Source: Bugulina stolonifera
Lineage: Eukaryota > Bryozoa > Gymnolaemata > Cheilostomatida > Bugulidae
Assembly (NCBI GenBank): GCA_935421135.1
Contig: OW285188.1
Coordinates: 9,156,733-9,220,732 of the forward strand
Length of the DNA stretch: 64,000 nucleotides
Direction: 5' to 3'
Within the stretch, counting starts at the first letter, position 1, and each line of letters begins with the position of its first letter. The position numbers and the translations under genes were made by a program. This document shows positions 50,101-59,939 of the stretch, piece by piece. The notes under the pieces are model-generated. The model saw only the letters and a program-made list of their open reading frames with translations, searched no databases and was not told the origin of the DNA.

Positions 50101-53100
50101 GAGGGTTGTCATCTACAACTCGGGTATATCAGGAATTTCTTTTTAGAGCTATGTCGGAGTAGAAATGGATTTTGTTCTTCTCTATCATTGCTTTGTGTGT
50201 TTTAAAGTTATAGAGTGTCCAACTCTCCAGTACCTACCCGATATGTTACGGAATAGCAAGAAGCTCTCAAGAAGGTCGGATGGTGGAAAGGTGAGGGTGA
50301 AATATGATAGTTGGTTGATACACAAAACTGAAATATTCTATTGCTCCACATCAAGTACAGTACAGTACCTGCATTATGTGTTATCCTCTCTGATTGCTAT
50401 AAATATATAATTTATGTATATATGTTTGATGTTGGTAATCTGCTTTGACTTGCAAACATACAAAAATTGTTAACATGGTAATTGTTCTCATTACAGTTTG
50501 TGGATGTTGTCATTCACCTGACACCTGATGCGGTTGTCAGTCATAAAAAGTACCAACAGTGGATGTCACATTTTCCTCAGTCTACCATTCACCTTGTCAT
50601 ATCAGAGTCTAGGAGGTGCGTCTCTCTCAAGACTGCCTGGACACATCAGGTAATGCATACTTCTCTACATAGGCCGTTGTGTAATCACATTGGACCAATA
50701 TCACTCTGCGTTAAGTCGTATCTGAACTGAACTAGTTCCAGCCTGGTTGTGCTAGTAACCTTTTTCTACCTATAGTGCTAATGGCTTCCAGAACCTTTGC
50801 CAAAACATGGTGTGACCTTCATGCTCTTTTGATGCTCACATCTAGTATTAGCCAGACTACAGCAAATTATATGTATGTGTATCAGCCAGATATTATTGTG
50901 AAGTGTGTTGAATTATTCTTAGGATGAGCTTGTGGGCTTGTCTTTCAATATTATTGTTGTTAAACTAGACTTGTTTCACTCTGACATCTCTCCTTGTGCC
51001 TACGTTGATGTAGGCTGACCTGCAAGTGCATATTTAATCCATACCACTTATCATCTTATAATAATTTGTAGGTACAAATGCACAATTGGGATAAAAACAT
51101 ATTTCCCTTGCCTTATCCCAGACCTATGGAAGAATGTGATGGAGCAGTGGGTCAGCAGGTAGCCACGTAATACAATGTCATGTATACCATACTTTTTAAG
51201 CTTGAGTCAGTCATGCGTTACAGTAAGGTTTCTTAATTGTGCCGAGCCAAATATTAAGCCTTTCTGTGTGGGAGTTTGTGGATTGCCTATATGTATCAGA
51301 TTTATATTATTGTACTCTACATGAACACGGGTATGATTATTACAATGTATCTAGTAAAATTGATGATACAAAAGTGTAACAAAACCTCCACCAACATGTA
51401 CATGTATATGTAGGCATCTATGTTTGTACGGTTATCTGTTGATTACTGTCTCAAGGGACAGTGCGCTAAATATGTCGGTTGTAACCCATTTCCTACACAG
51501 GTATTTAGCCACTCCTATAACACCTGCCCGTATACCTGATACATGTACAGATATTGTTTTTTCTTTCATATTAAATTTTAGACTCAAACTGTGATCTCCT
51601 CGTAACAACCCTCACTTGTAGTTTACAAGGACATAGAAATATTTTATTTCCGCGGTATGTTTTTGTTAGGCTTAACTGTTAGCTGTAATCACCTTCAAAT
51701 AATACAGCCGTCTGTACTTGGGAGTTGGAGAGATGTCAGTGCCATCTATTACCATTAGGCACTATAACTAGTAGGTGATTGCTGCCACTATGCTTATATT
51801 TGTAGCAGGATAGCGCTACTAACACTCTATCTCTAGTCTCAGGGTCTCAATATATCCTCCGACCAGTGGTTGACAGAGGAGCTCATCATACGTGAGTATT
51901 TATTTCTAATTATTCCATGTCTATATTTGAGAATATGCAAGTTATCATTTGTTAATGTTTGATTTAGTAATAATTTGTGGATATGTCGGAAAAGTGTAGT
52001 ATTGGTGTAATGATAGTTATCTAAAACTTACTGCTTTCAAAACGACCAAAACCTTCCTTGTTCTAGTTCTTCTAATTGCTGTCTTAGGAACACACACCCG
52101 GGTACCATTGCTTCTGCCAGGGAACACTTCAACAACATTGAGAGAATTGAGGAAGTCGCTAGGAGCAGAGTGTCATTAACTGATGATAGTGTACCCAGGA
52201 AGTATCCTATTGTTACTATACTGGGAACTGGTGCATCCATCAACTCCAAGACTAGAAATGTTACAGGCATACTTGTGGAAACAGAGTGAGTGTTCGTTGT
52301 AGTAAAATTTACAGTTGTCGTGTTGCTCTTAGTACTGCCATTGGTGTGATGTAATGTTTTTCTTGAAGAAGTGCATACCTACATGTATATTCTATAGCAG
52401 CTTGCAGTAAAGAGCTGCATACCTAATGGCTAATGTATGAAGTTACTTTATATGTATGTAGGCCTAGTTATTCCTGTAAATAACCCTCTGTTTAGGTCAC
52501 ATCCACATTGACCTCTGTCATTAATAAGTATTGTAAGTGCATTGTTCTATGAGTTAAAATCCTATTTGAATTGTAGAAAGAACAAATATATTCTACTTGA
52601 TTGTGGCTTCGGAGTCATTGGTCAACTACGAAGATTGTATGGTTTGACAAAAACTGATGAGATTCTGCGAAACCTGAAAGCTGTATTTGTATCACACGGC
52701 CATCTTGATCATCACGGGGTAACTTTATTATCTTAATTCTGTGTCTATGCTTCATGTATATGTATCTTTTTCTACAAGTTACCGATTTTAGTTCAGGTGG
52801 GTACAATATTTATACTAGCCATCAAGATGTTTTGTATTATTAGGAACTCTTCATAAATGCACATTTATTTCTGTTAAGCTTCATTCTTAGTCTTTAATTG
52901 AAAGATGGTACTAGAAATAATTTAACCAAACTGACTACAGCTAGTGAGATGAGCTCAAGAGTATACTCGACCATTTTTCCTCTTTCCGCCAACACTACTA
53001 CCCGAAATTGAACGCCACAGCTTTGCTAATAATAGATTAGGGGACCCAACTAACTTACTGCTACTGTAATTATTTAATATTGTAGTCTTATCTTTGAAGG

Positions 53101-55544
53101 GAGTGCTAGCATTCTTGTCAGCCAGGAAGGAGGCTTTTAAAGGTGTACCAGTACCAACACTCACCTTTGTACTACCTAACAGATTAATCGATTCCTATGG
53201 CAAATATGTAGCTGCAGAATTTCCAGAAAGTATGAAGAAAGTACAGTAAGTACTAATCACTTGCTTCATAGGTTATACAGGTTGTTTATTGTACATGTAT
53301 AATACCATTTATAAACATCACTAGTTCCACTTTGATGGTGTAAGTGGAGGTTCACTGTTGGTCACTTTTTTGGCATTGATAGCTAATCTTACATTTGCTG
53401 AATATGTGCAATTGATGGAAAGCAGGGTAGCTTATTTGCTGTAAACGACATTGTGAGCAATTGTAACATATGCTCAAGCTTTCAATAGGCTTGTAAAACA
53501 GCAGGTGGTTTGAGATTAATTTTTCCAATAACTTTTTGTCTGCTATCCCAAATGGTTTATGTTTTTTATCCAATGATTGTGTTTCAGTTTCAGGTCTGCC
53601 GAGTTATTAGAGAAATGCACTTCGGCAAATCAACGTTTTCCATCTGCTATCTATGCCAAGTTTACTGAGAGTCTTGGACTAAGAAATGTTCAAACTTTCA
53701 AGGTAAAGTTGTGCCACGGATAGCTCAGCCTATAAATATGTGACTTGACTGTAAAGCTATGTAAACCACCTTTGTAATTACATTTATGGTGTTGATCATG
53801 CTATTGTATTCCACTGATTTCTGCAGGTGCGACATGCATATGAATTGAATTGTTATGGTATTAGGCTGGAGCACAAAGACTGGAAAATGGTATACACTGG
53901 GGATACTATGCCATGTAAAGAAGTCGTTGAAGCAGGTATATAACTATGATGAGACCTATCTAGTGACATCTGTATTATGTTTCTTAGTGTGCTAGTTTTC
54001 AAAGGTCAACTGTCAACCATAGTTCACCATCTTTTGCTCTACCAATTCAACAAGTGAACTTGGTAATTGGATTTTGTGTAATGAAAGCTACTTGTTGGGG
54101 GGGGAGGTAGTAATCACCAGAGGATTGTGATTCTACCTGTCATTGCATCCAAGACTGGTTCGACTTTGAGCAGCATGTACTGAGAATAAATTTGTGGAAA
54201 AATTAAATTTTGTATCTAACAACAATGATTTTTAACAATTTTTGTAATGGAACAGTTAGTGGATTCCAATAGCATGGCCCATAGTACTTGCTTTTATTAC
54301 TCCTGCTTTGTGATACACTGAAATTTAACTGAATTTAAGTAAGTCATCAAATTGTGGCACAAGTTTGGATCAAGTCCACACCAGCTTTCAAACATTTGGG
54401 TAATTCAGCTGTGCTCTACTATGTCTAAATCATTCTGTTCATTCTCTTAGCTGATGGTGTCGACCTGCTAATACATGAAGCCTCTTTTGCCTCGCTGTTG
54501 GTGAAGGATTCACAGATGAAAACTCACAGCACAATCGATCAGGCAATGGATATAGCAAAGGAAGCAGGGGCTAAGTTCACTCTACTGACTCATTTCAGTG
54601 CCCGATACCCTTATCTTCCAGATGGTTCTGAAAGACTAATGAAGGCAACAAATGTGGGTGTGGCCTGCGATAACATGGTGGTAAGTTGTGAACATGAATG
54701 TATCTTCCTGTATTATGCTGATGAAAAATCCCTTGCGTAACACCTATTGCATCAGCTGAACTGTAACTTTCATGAAAATGGTTAGGTCTACTTTGGTGAC
54801 TAATTTAACCACTGCAGAGTATTAACTTTTGTCTGCTAGGTGTTTGCAAGTTGCTGCAAACTACTTTCCATGTTCAAGGCTTTAGCCATTACAGCAGTGC
54901 CCTTGTTGAAGTTGAAATGACATCTCTTCCGCATTATATACTGGTACTTCCCCTCCCCCGCAGGTTTTCCATATTTCATAGTTTGTAGAATTAACTACTG
55001 TTGGGTGTTTTTGACTTGTTTCATGTATGGCTATTTTATTATGAAATTAAGCTGGAAGCTAGCTACATACACGCATGTGTATTCACATTTGTTTCAATGA
55101 ATAATTTTTGTTTGGAAGAGGCAAGGGTTTAACCATTTCTGCTGTAATAGCTTCATTGTAAGGATTTGTGATGAAATTAATATAGAACAGCACAACCTAT
55201 AGTGAATTATTGTCTTGTTTGACACTTATGTCAAGATTTGTTCAGTTTTCTTAGTCTCATGAGTTAAAGGCAGACCAAAAGCTTCAGCCATTGTATTTAT
55301 TTCCATAATGTGTGTTTTATAGTTAAGACCGAAAGATCTCCCAAATACAAGATTCATAAGTCTATTTCCCATGTTAGACGAGATGTATCATCTGGAAGAC
55401 AGGATATTATTGTTGAATAAAAAGCTGTGTCAGCGGTCTATGTCCGAGTCGGGCATGGCTAAAAAGGAAATGGTGTGCAAGCTGAATGAATGGACGTTAG
55501 AGCAACGAGAGCTTTTGCATAGAGTGAGAACTGGTTCTGAATAG
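28898..55544 (+). CDS. ELAC2: tRNase Z long form, ELAC2-like, copy C (18 exons, 824 aa, 18.4-kb first intron)
   Basis: Third long tRNase Z. Exons: 28898-29136, 47540-47650, 47918-47968, 48235-48376, 48727-48915, 49460-49518, 49868-49980, 50208-50290, 50497-50649, 51072-51158, 51806-51891, 52088-52285, 52577-52718, 53100-53245, 53588-53702, 53827-53935, 54451-54680, 55323-55544. Total 2475 nt, in frame. Exons 2-18 are certain by homology. Exon 1 is an inference: it has the same length (239 nt) and phase as exon 1 of copy B and starts MATPMAFTC, but lies 18.4 kb upstream of exon 2. A weaker alternative first exon is at 42102-42196. Motifs: YLFNGGDD, GTGASINSKTRN, LDCGFG, SHGHLDHHG, HAY, GDTMPC, HEASF, HFSARY. 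Exons 11 and 15 have tandem acceptors. It is the most divergent copy at its C-terminus. Confidence 0.87.
29400..29521. repeat. AT-rich hairpins in intron 1 of copy C
   Basis: Arms ACAAGCAAGTTTCAATTCAATT and its complement surround a short AT spacer (about 29422-29487). A second small palindrome ACAGAAAATAAT/ATTATTTTCTGT follows at ~29500-29522, next to the end of the LTR. This is the third AT hairpin cluster of this style in the window. Confidence 0.7.
29522..29836 (-). mobile_element. Probable 3' LTR of the Gypsy-like element
   Basis: On the minus strand a purine tract AAGGGGAGA is followed directly by TGTAGTCTG. The presumed LTR ends at TGGTACA (plus-strand TGTACCA at 29522), giving a 315-bp TG..CA segment. 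No matching 5' LTR is recognisable, so the boundaries are provisional. Confidence 0.45.
30027..30570 (-). pseudogene. Integrase (part) of the Gypsy-like element
   Basis: The segment 30509-30303 has the SGNGIVEGHHCTVKRM block, which matches the last catalytic region of retroviral-type integrases (the usual Glu of E..HR is in VEGHH). 30290-30027 resembles the C-terminal domain (GDLVYIKPPNAKC ... WKVGKV). The first half of the core is damaged between 30570 and 30715. Confidence 0.75.
31126..32249 (-). pseudogene. Reverse transcriptase and RNase H of the Gypsy-like element
   Basis: The RT palm is split over two frames: 32249-31992 (IPLMAVIQQNKQGKIRPVMDY) and 31970-31554 (DLKAAYLQ; YIDDIVV). RNase H follows (WCDAS, AELD, CTDSDTV). 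The catalytic acids are visible, but at least two frameshifts break the polyprotein. Confidence 0.8.
33154..35139 (-). pseudogene. Decayed multi-exon DDE transposase, copy 1
   Basis: Minus-strand pieces occur in the order of a transposase family I know from marine invertebrates. 35117-34975 is flanked by splice sites. 34790-34640 encodes ITYEEAVKVV followed, after a frameshift, by ALSGRVPG. 34577-34257 encodes VQVLPSDHT ... HLRWTC then a stop. About 34160-33955 encodes SEEEKQALVEEQH and HYCFGFAHQ, where the family usually has HYSFDFAQQ, so a likely catalytic Asp is Gly. About 33480-33380 encodes NAVVSLLHHLFEH and HADNC. 33363-33154 encodes SSQNKNN and LAEHTKF-type sequence. Stops and frameshifts make it non-functional. 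Confidence 0.65.
35870..36270 (-). pseudogene. LINE reverse transcriptase C-terminal fragment
   Basis: The minus strand encodes TRYLGVILQDNLKFDEH, the conserved block after the RT catalytic core in CR1/Jockey-type LINEs, flanked by weakly recognisable sequence with stops and frameshifts. Short decayed fragment inside intron 1 of copy C. Confidence 0.45.
36640..37150 (-). pseudogene. Fragment of a hAT (BED-finger, GTF2IRD2/EPM2AIP1-like) transposase
   Basis: One minus-strand frame reads EKPLCLICKDNSDAIKKK...KTKHSGRF, like a BED-type zinc finger. After a frameshift comes SEGLVPFSHADAVIEYM...FPDKVDNV, similar to the region after the finger in this hAT group. No catalytic core is present. Confidence 0.35.
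37400..38235 (-). pseudogene. Tc1/mariner transposase remnant 1
   Basis: 38221-38024 encodes the helix-turn-helix end (VQWRKDQGANASALAMRRML). 38061-37798 encodes WSVGEWQKVIFSDESFFSIE with the first catalytic Asp. After a deletion and frameshifts, about 37700-37640 encodes DWPPQSPNLNPIENF, which carries the last catalytic block. The middle is missing. Oriented opposite to copy C. Confidence 0.8.
38636..39745 (-). pseudogene. Decayed DDE transposase, copy 2 (N-terminal part)
   Basis: A second partial copy of the element at 33154-35139, in the same orientation and about 4.4 kb away. 39745-39512 encodes CKCKDGCCMDYF ... LDLVILGKLS ... RPPYFHGS, the N-terminal part of the family. 39463-39320 parallels 35117-34975, 39130-38990 encodes ITYEEAVKIVTFLRN and ALPGRVP, and 38911-38636 encodes TDVQVLPSNLT. 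Interrupted by stops; the catalytic half is absent. Confidence 0.65.
40346..40651 (-). pseudogene. hAT dimerisation-domain remnant
   Basis: A 101-codon frame ends with IADCERGISVLIAVVTKKRNAL, which fits the hAT C-terminal dimerisation motif (ECERxFSxxNxIxTxxRNxL). The catalytic core is not recognisable nearby. It might be the far end of the fragment at 36640-37150, or an independent remnant. Confidence 0.55.
40660..42101. other. Part of copy C intron 1 without recognised features
   Basis: AT-rich sequence with two ORFs of about 100-135 codons (plus 40791-41198, minus 41229-41537) that show no family motif, low complexity and no splice-site support. I regard them as chance. Confidence 0.4.
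41897..42114 (-). CDS. Small hypothetical ORF with presequence-like N-terminus
   Basis: A 72-codon minus-strand frame starting MRATLLRSLIREYSF, followed by a very basic stretch (QQKRRGEKIAARNEKITKA). It overlaps the alternative first exon of copy C head to head by 13 bp. I do not recognise it. It could be a small mitochondrial protein gene, a transposon fragment or chance. Confidence 0.2.
42102..42196 (+). other. Possible alternative first exon of copy C
   Basis: A 31-codon frame begins MLRASRTVHLLKYALLH, Arg-rich and free of acidic residues like a mitochondrial presequence. It ends in phase 2 at AAAA|GTAATT, so it could splice in frame to exon 2 at 47540 and give a 776-residue protein. It lies 245 bp left of the 4.8-kb DNA transposon. 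It shows no similarity to exon 1 of copies A and B, so it may be chance or an alternative promoter. Confidence 0.25.
43154..43805 (-). pseudogene. N-terminal half of the transposase of the 4.8-kb element
   Basis: Minus-strand frames encode YPQRWLITAMSLSLDDKLEY (43770), RNYTYHLRDSGGTKRVACKKF (~43650), HTLGYNVGSTVIATAKANH (~43600), ISHYRREHTPNRL (~43430), LTITEMYNNFLSRHP and GEKQCEVCSQLK (43390-43240). The order matches the N-terminal half of a DDE family with CKKFF..TL, HYRR..PNRL and CEVC blocks. Two or more frameshifts are present and the catalytic half (FDFQKNLP.., GQ.KN, GHS) is missing. Confidence 0.6.
44116..44931 (-). pseudogene. Endonuclease-domain ORF of the R2-like LINE
   Basis: 271 codons with the CCHC finger and the restriction-like endonuclease core; the end (LRVYDAYWRMAQR) also looks intact. 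It is separated from the RT frame by a stop/frameshift near 44935-45020. Codon use is GC-rich, unlike the host exons. Confidence 0.8.
45024..46572 (-). pseudogene. Reverse transcriptase of the R2-like LINE
   Basis: Two overlapping frames, 46572-45568 and 45851-45024, together cover the fingers, palm and thumb: GAAGPDGVQW, SLVPKDDAP, RPITVTS, FRRGDG, DVKRAF, then RQGMLTSGLVF, YADD, LGVPVG. The frame change falls at the G run at 45790-45800, which could be a real mutation or a homopolymer sequencing error. Confidence 0.85.
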
Positions 55545-55799
55545 AGACAAGCCAGAAGGTAAGGATAAGAAATGCATTACCTAGCAATTGACCCTTTGAT
55601 TCTTGTTAAGTCACATTTAGATTGGGATCTCATCTGAGAGAATTTCCAAAATTGACAAAAACCAATCAAAAAGCTTAATAGCTTGTATAGTACTTGCCTA
55701 GAGCTATTCAAAAAGGTCTGCCAGCACAAGGACAGATGACATTATAGAACATTGGATGGACAGGTTTTCTCCCTTCATTTTTTTAAGATTAATCACCAA

Positions 55800-56770
55800 T
55801 CACTTATTAATAGTAGTACGAGACGCATTTTTATATAGATTTATTACCTTATATTTCGTTACTTGTTCAAGTAACATCATCAGAGGATAAATCACTTATT
55901 GTCTTGGCTTTGCCCTTTTGGTTGATGAGCACAATATCTTTATCACTCTCTGTGTAAGAATGGCCTCTAATAGGGAAGGTAGCTGTTGTATCATTAGATA
56001 TTTTGCTAACATTTCCTAAGTAGTGCAAATACCTGAAGACTATGTAGTTCTTACTTTGACCAACGCACTACTCATAAAACGTCTGCAAACTTCTTAGGTC
56101 ATCACCAAGGTGGTTTTTCACGAAGTGGTCCAGTATGCTGTATACATCATTAGAACCCTTTTTGCCACAGTCTTGTCATACACCTACATGTAAGAAGTGA
56201 GTTTGGCCTGGGATCAGTTCAGGTTTATGGAAAAAGATACATGCCATTTAAACTACACATCGATTTGTTATGATGATGGGTGCTGGTAGATTCTTCTGAA
56301 AGCCCATACATATGCCACCTTCTGCACTATTCCTCTGTGCTTTCGGCTCTGCATAACGTTTAAGTAAATAGAACTGGTTAACCTTTGCTAATTGCCCGTT
56401 ATTCTCCTGTTTCGCCACGTCTATTTGTTTTCCGATTGTTGCAGCACCAGGGTTGTTATTCTTCTGTCCAGACAGCTGTTTTGTTGTTGCATGATATTCG
56501 TCACAAGTAGAGCGAGTTATTTCGATGATAACCCAATGAGATATTACACTTATTGACGACTCTCTGGCTCCATTCTTCAAGGGTGATGATGACACCTGGA
56601 TGCTGTGGTAAACTGTGGTAGCTGGTAGTCTGGTTGCGTTCATCAGGAAAATATAATCCAGCAAGGATATTAAGCCTATTATACTCCGCTATAGAACATA
56701 ATTGCACCCTTTTATAAATAGCTACATTCTTCATTCTACATTCTTCATGATGAGCTGTAAGGGGCAAGAC
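55800..56770 (-). pseudogene. Decayed DDE transposase related to the 4.8-kb element's family
   Basis: Minus-strand pieces: 56664-56248 ends CMGFQKNLPAP, where the family usually has C.DFQKNLP.P, so the catalytic Asp is Gly. About 56165-56030 encodes KGSNDVYSILDHF and YE-stop-CVGQSKN (family YD.C.GQNKN). About 55990-55905 encodes FPIRGHSYTESDKD. It is the catalytic half that is missing from 43154-43805, but in another, also dead, copy. About 250 bp downstream of copy C, on the opposite strand. Confidence 0.6.
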
Positions 56771-57250
56771 CTGGCTATTTACTCCTTCCTGAGAACAACA
56801 GCTACTCTTGAGTGGTATAGGGACATCTTTTTTTTATTTTTTGAAGCTATAATGTGCATTTCTTCCCCTAATTGACTTAATATGCTTCTTGATATTTTTT
56901 CTTCACATACTCTGCTTGTCTGTTGCTGGCAAAACTGTTTCATGTCAAACCTAAAGTGGGTACAATTTTACAGTTGCCATGTAAGTGAAGAGCGTATAGA
57001 AGAATAAATGGGACTCTTGACATTTCAAGTAACAATCGATGTAGCAAGAGCAGACTCAATAGTTCGGATTTGTCTTGTTGTTATACCAAAAAATAGATTT
57101 AAGCACCTTTCAGCAGATTTGTACATTATCTACTTTTTTTCTCCCAGGTTTGGGCATAGCTTTTTTATTGCTTTAAAACTCACTATCGCTGTGCACAAGC
57201 TATTTATAGAATGACAGTTGGTGTTGGCTCTTTGATGCTATAGCCCACCT
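56771..57250. other. Intergenic, nothing recognised
   Basis: About 480 bp of AT-rich sequence between the DDE remnant and the Tc1-like element. The 68-codon frame at 57008-57214 has no family signature. Confidence 0.4.
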
Positions 57251-57252
57251 AC

Positions 57253-58629
57253 AGTGGTGATGGCAATAATGGGACCGCCCTCAAAATTTGCAATTATTTG
57301 TTAGTAAACCTTTCTAATACCTTTTTTGGATGGAAAAGCAATGATAATCATAATCAAGGGGTTCTAATGTCAGCTTTCAGATAAGTACAGTTTAATACGT
57401 GTATATAAATTTAACCAACCGGGTTTCAGATTTTTCTCTTGAAATATTTTGATTTTACTGAACAGAAGCTTTTTGAACCTATATAGTAGCCCTGAAAAGG
57501 GCCTTTGGGTTTGTGTGTAGCCTAGTATTTGGTTTTCCAGCTTCCGTTTTTAATCACAGCACGGCAACGTCTTGACATACTTTCCACAAGAGTGTTGAGG
57601 TTCCTTTAGCGTTCCAATATTTGTTGGCTTGTCTTTAGATATCATCTTCTTAACTGTGATCCATAGATTTTCGATAGGGTTCAAGTCAGGCGGCTGGGCT
57701 AGCCATGCGAGGATTTGGGACATTCTGATCTGTTTGTCCAATTTTTGACTATCCTAGCTGTGTTGCAGGGTGGATTATCTCACAGAACACCTGCATGGCA
57801 GCAGGCAACATCACTGTTTCCAAAATCTTGCAACAATTGGTGGCATTCACTGTCCCAACAACAAAATGAAGTCGTCCAGGTCCAGATGCACAGAAGCAGT
57901 CCCAAACCATGGCTGATGAGGAATGCTTGACTGTGGATGGAGCCAGTTCAGTTCTAGAAGTTTTCTAGAGAGTGGAGGGCTGGTGAGATGCCTATCGGCT
58001 AGTGAGAGACGTACAAGCTTTCTGGTCACTCCCTTTCTGTTGCTAGTTTCTTTCGTCCATGAACTGTCATTCCTCCAGATTACCAGTCTTCTTCGAGCGT
58101 TTAATTGTAGTGAGCACGCCATTCTTTGAGCAGGCAACCTGCTTTCTAATCTCGCGTTGAGATTTTCCTTGTCTGTACAGATGAATGATGGCGCACTTTT
58201 CTTCAGCAATATGAGACAGTATGGCTGCAGATGAAACTTGACTGAAAACTTACTGATTGAATGCATGTTTTATAGCAAAGTTGTGCAATACACACTGTTG
58301 ACACAATGTCTTACATGAAGCTTACAGATGTTGGAAGACAATAAGATGAAATTTGCAACATGACCAGTTGCAGGATCAAGGGCTCTGGTGTATATTCTTA
58401 ACTCATGAATTTTAGTAATTATGGTGATTTTTGAGTTGGTCTAATTAGAATTCTATAATTGACATGATATTTGTATAGGCTTCATGAAGAAAAGATGGTT
58501 GGAATTAGCAGAGGATTAGCTTTCAAGTGATATATAGTTTGACTATGTTTTAATCAAGTGAAGAGATGAAATATTGGGCATAAGTACAAGTGTACACAAA
58601 TTTCAGGGGGTCCCATTATTTCCATCATC
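57253..58629 (-). mobile_element. Tc1-like transposon with recognisable termini
   Basis: Left end CAGTGGTGATGGCAATAATG (57253) and right end, read inward from ~58629, TGGTGATGATGGAAATAATG pair over about 35-40 bp, and both are bordered by TA, the Tc1/mariner target. Inside, minus-strand frames 58266-57847 and 57741-57550 encode a degenerate transposase with PPDLNPIENLW. Confidence 0.75.
57550..58266 (-). pseudogene. Tc1-like transposase remnant 2
   Basis: 58266-57847 resembles the DNA-binding and early catalytic part (RKLVRLSLADRHLTSPPLSR), with HQPWFGTASVHLDLD further on. 57741-57550 carries WLAQPPDLNPIENLW, the block with the last catalytic residue. Frames are broken. It belongs to a different subgroup from remnant 1. 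Confidence 0.65.
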
Positions 58630-58639
58630 ACCATATGTA

Positions 58640-59300
58640 CAAACATTACAAGTATAGACTTAGGACAGGCATAGCAATAGGAATTTAACAGTGCTGAATG
58701 GAGGTCATAGCCAATGTTCAAATGGGTATATCTTGACTGCAACTAGGTTTACAACGACAAGCAACACATCAATCTTCTTGAAATAAAATGAACAATATTA
58801 TTTGCAAATGTTGAATGGTGCGACAATAGTGGTTTAATACCTCTAGCTACTAATCCGAAAATAGAATAAATGTTTGAATAGTATTTCTATTTTTAAGAAA
58901 TTGTTTGCAATTTGTTTGCAATGTACTGTGGATTTGTACTCCATAGCTCAGTGGTTATAGTTTTCAATAGCCTCTTCTGTTAGGTGGCACTTATACGTCC
59001 CCGCTATCCTTCGATTTGTCGGCTTTAAAACACCATTGTTAATGTAAAGATGATCACGGTGCTTGTGCCATTCATTCCCTCTCAGATTCCATAGACGATG
59101 ACATCGCGGCCACACTGTAGTCCCTCACTTCTTTTACAACAGTCCTACAACGAATCCTCGGGGGGGGGAGTCCTAATTTAATTTTTCGGTGACCAGAGGT
59201 GTGGTCCTTATTTTTAACATTTGGTAGGTAAGATCTGATAGAAGAGGTAGCTTTTATAGCAAAGGGGTCAAGTATACTGCTTCATCATATATAAACCAAA
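58640..59300. other. Intergenic, nothing recognised
   Basis: AT-rich sequence. A run of nine or more G lies at 59161. A tRNA-A-box-like word (TAGCTCAGTGGTTA) at about 58945 has no convincing partner B box. Confidence 0.4.
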
Positions 59301-59304
59301 TGGC

Positions 59305-59835
59305 TATAACATAATGTGAGTGTGAATCCAGATCACTGTGGTCACCACTACAAAATGTCTTGTCGTCTCTAACTCCTCCAGATGTCTTCGTTTGTTGTAT
59401 GTGGTGTCCTCTAGCATCATTGGATATGCTATAAAATAATAACATAATGTGAGTGTGAATCCAGATCACACTACAAAATGTCTTGTCGTCTCCAACTCCT
59501 CTAGATGTTTTCATTTGTTGTATGGGATGTCCTCTAGCATCATTGAATATGCTATAAAATAATAACATAATGTGAGTGTGAATCCAGATCACTGTGGTCA
59601 CCCCACACTACAAAATGTCTTGTCGTCTCTAACTCCTCTAGATGTCTTCGCTCGTTGTATGGGATGTCCTCTAGCATCATTGGATATGCTATAAAATAAT
59701 AACATAATGTGAGTGTGAATCCAGATCACTGTGGTCACCCCACACTACAAAATGCCTTGTCGCCTCTAACTCCTCCAGATGTTCTCGTTTGTTGTATAGG
59801 GTGTCCTCTAGCATCATTGGATTTGCTGTAAAATA
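59305..59835. repeat. Tandem repeat, ~123-137 bp unit, four copies
   Basis: Copies of ATAATGTGAGTGTGAATCCA start at 59311, 59444, 59567 and 59704, each followed by the same ~120-bp block (GATCAC..., AAAATG[TC]CTTGTCG, CCTCTAGCATCATTG). Unit lengths differ by small indels. Open frames inside are repeat artefacts. Confidence 0.85.
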
Positions 59836-59939
59836 ATAAAAATCTACGAGTTGCTCATACATAATTCTTCAGATTCTGAAGTCTCCATGTAGCTCCTACT
59901 TTGCTAAACTTGGCTCCACCAAATTTTCACTAAATTTGT

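Noticed and set aside
58920..59000. tRNA gene or tRNA-derived SINE (TAGCTCAGTGGTTA)
   Set aside because: Only the A-box-like word fits; no clear B box, no acceptor stem and no 3' tail.
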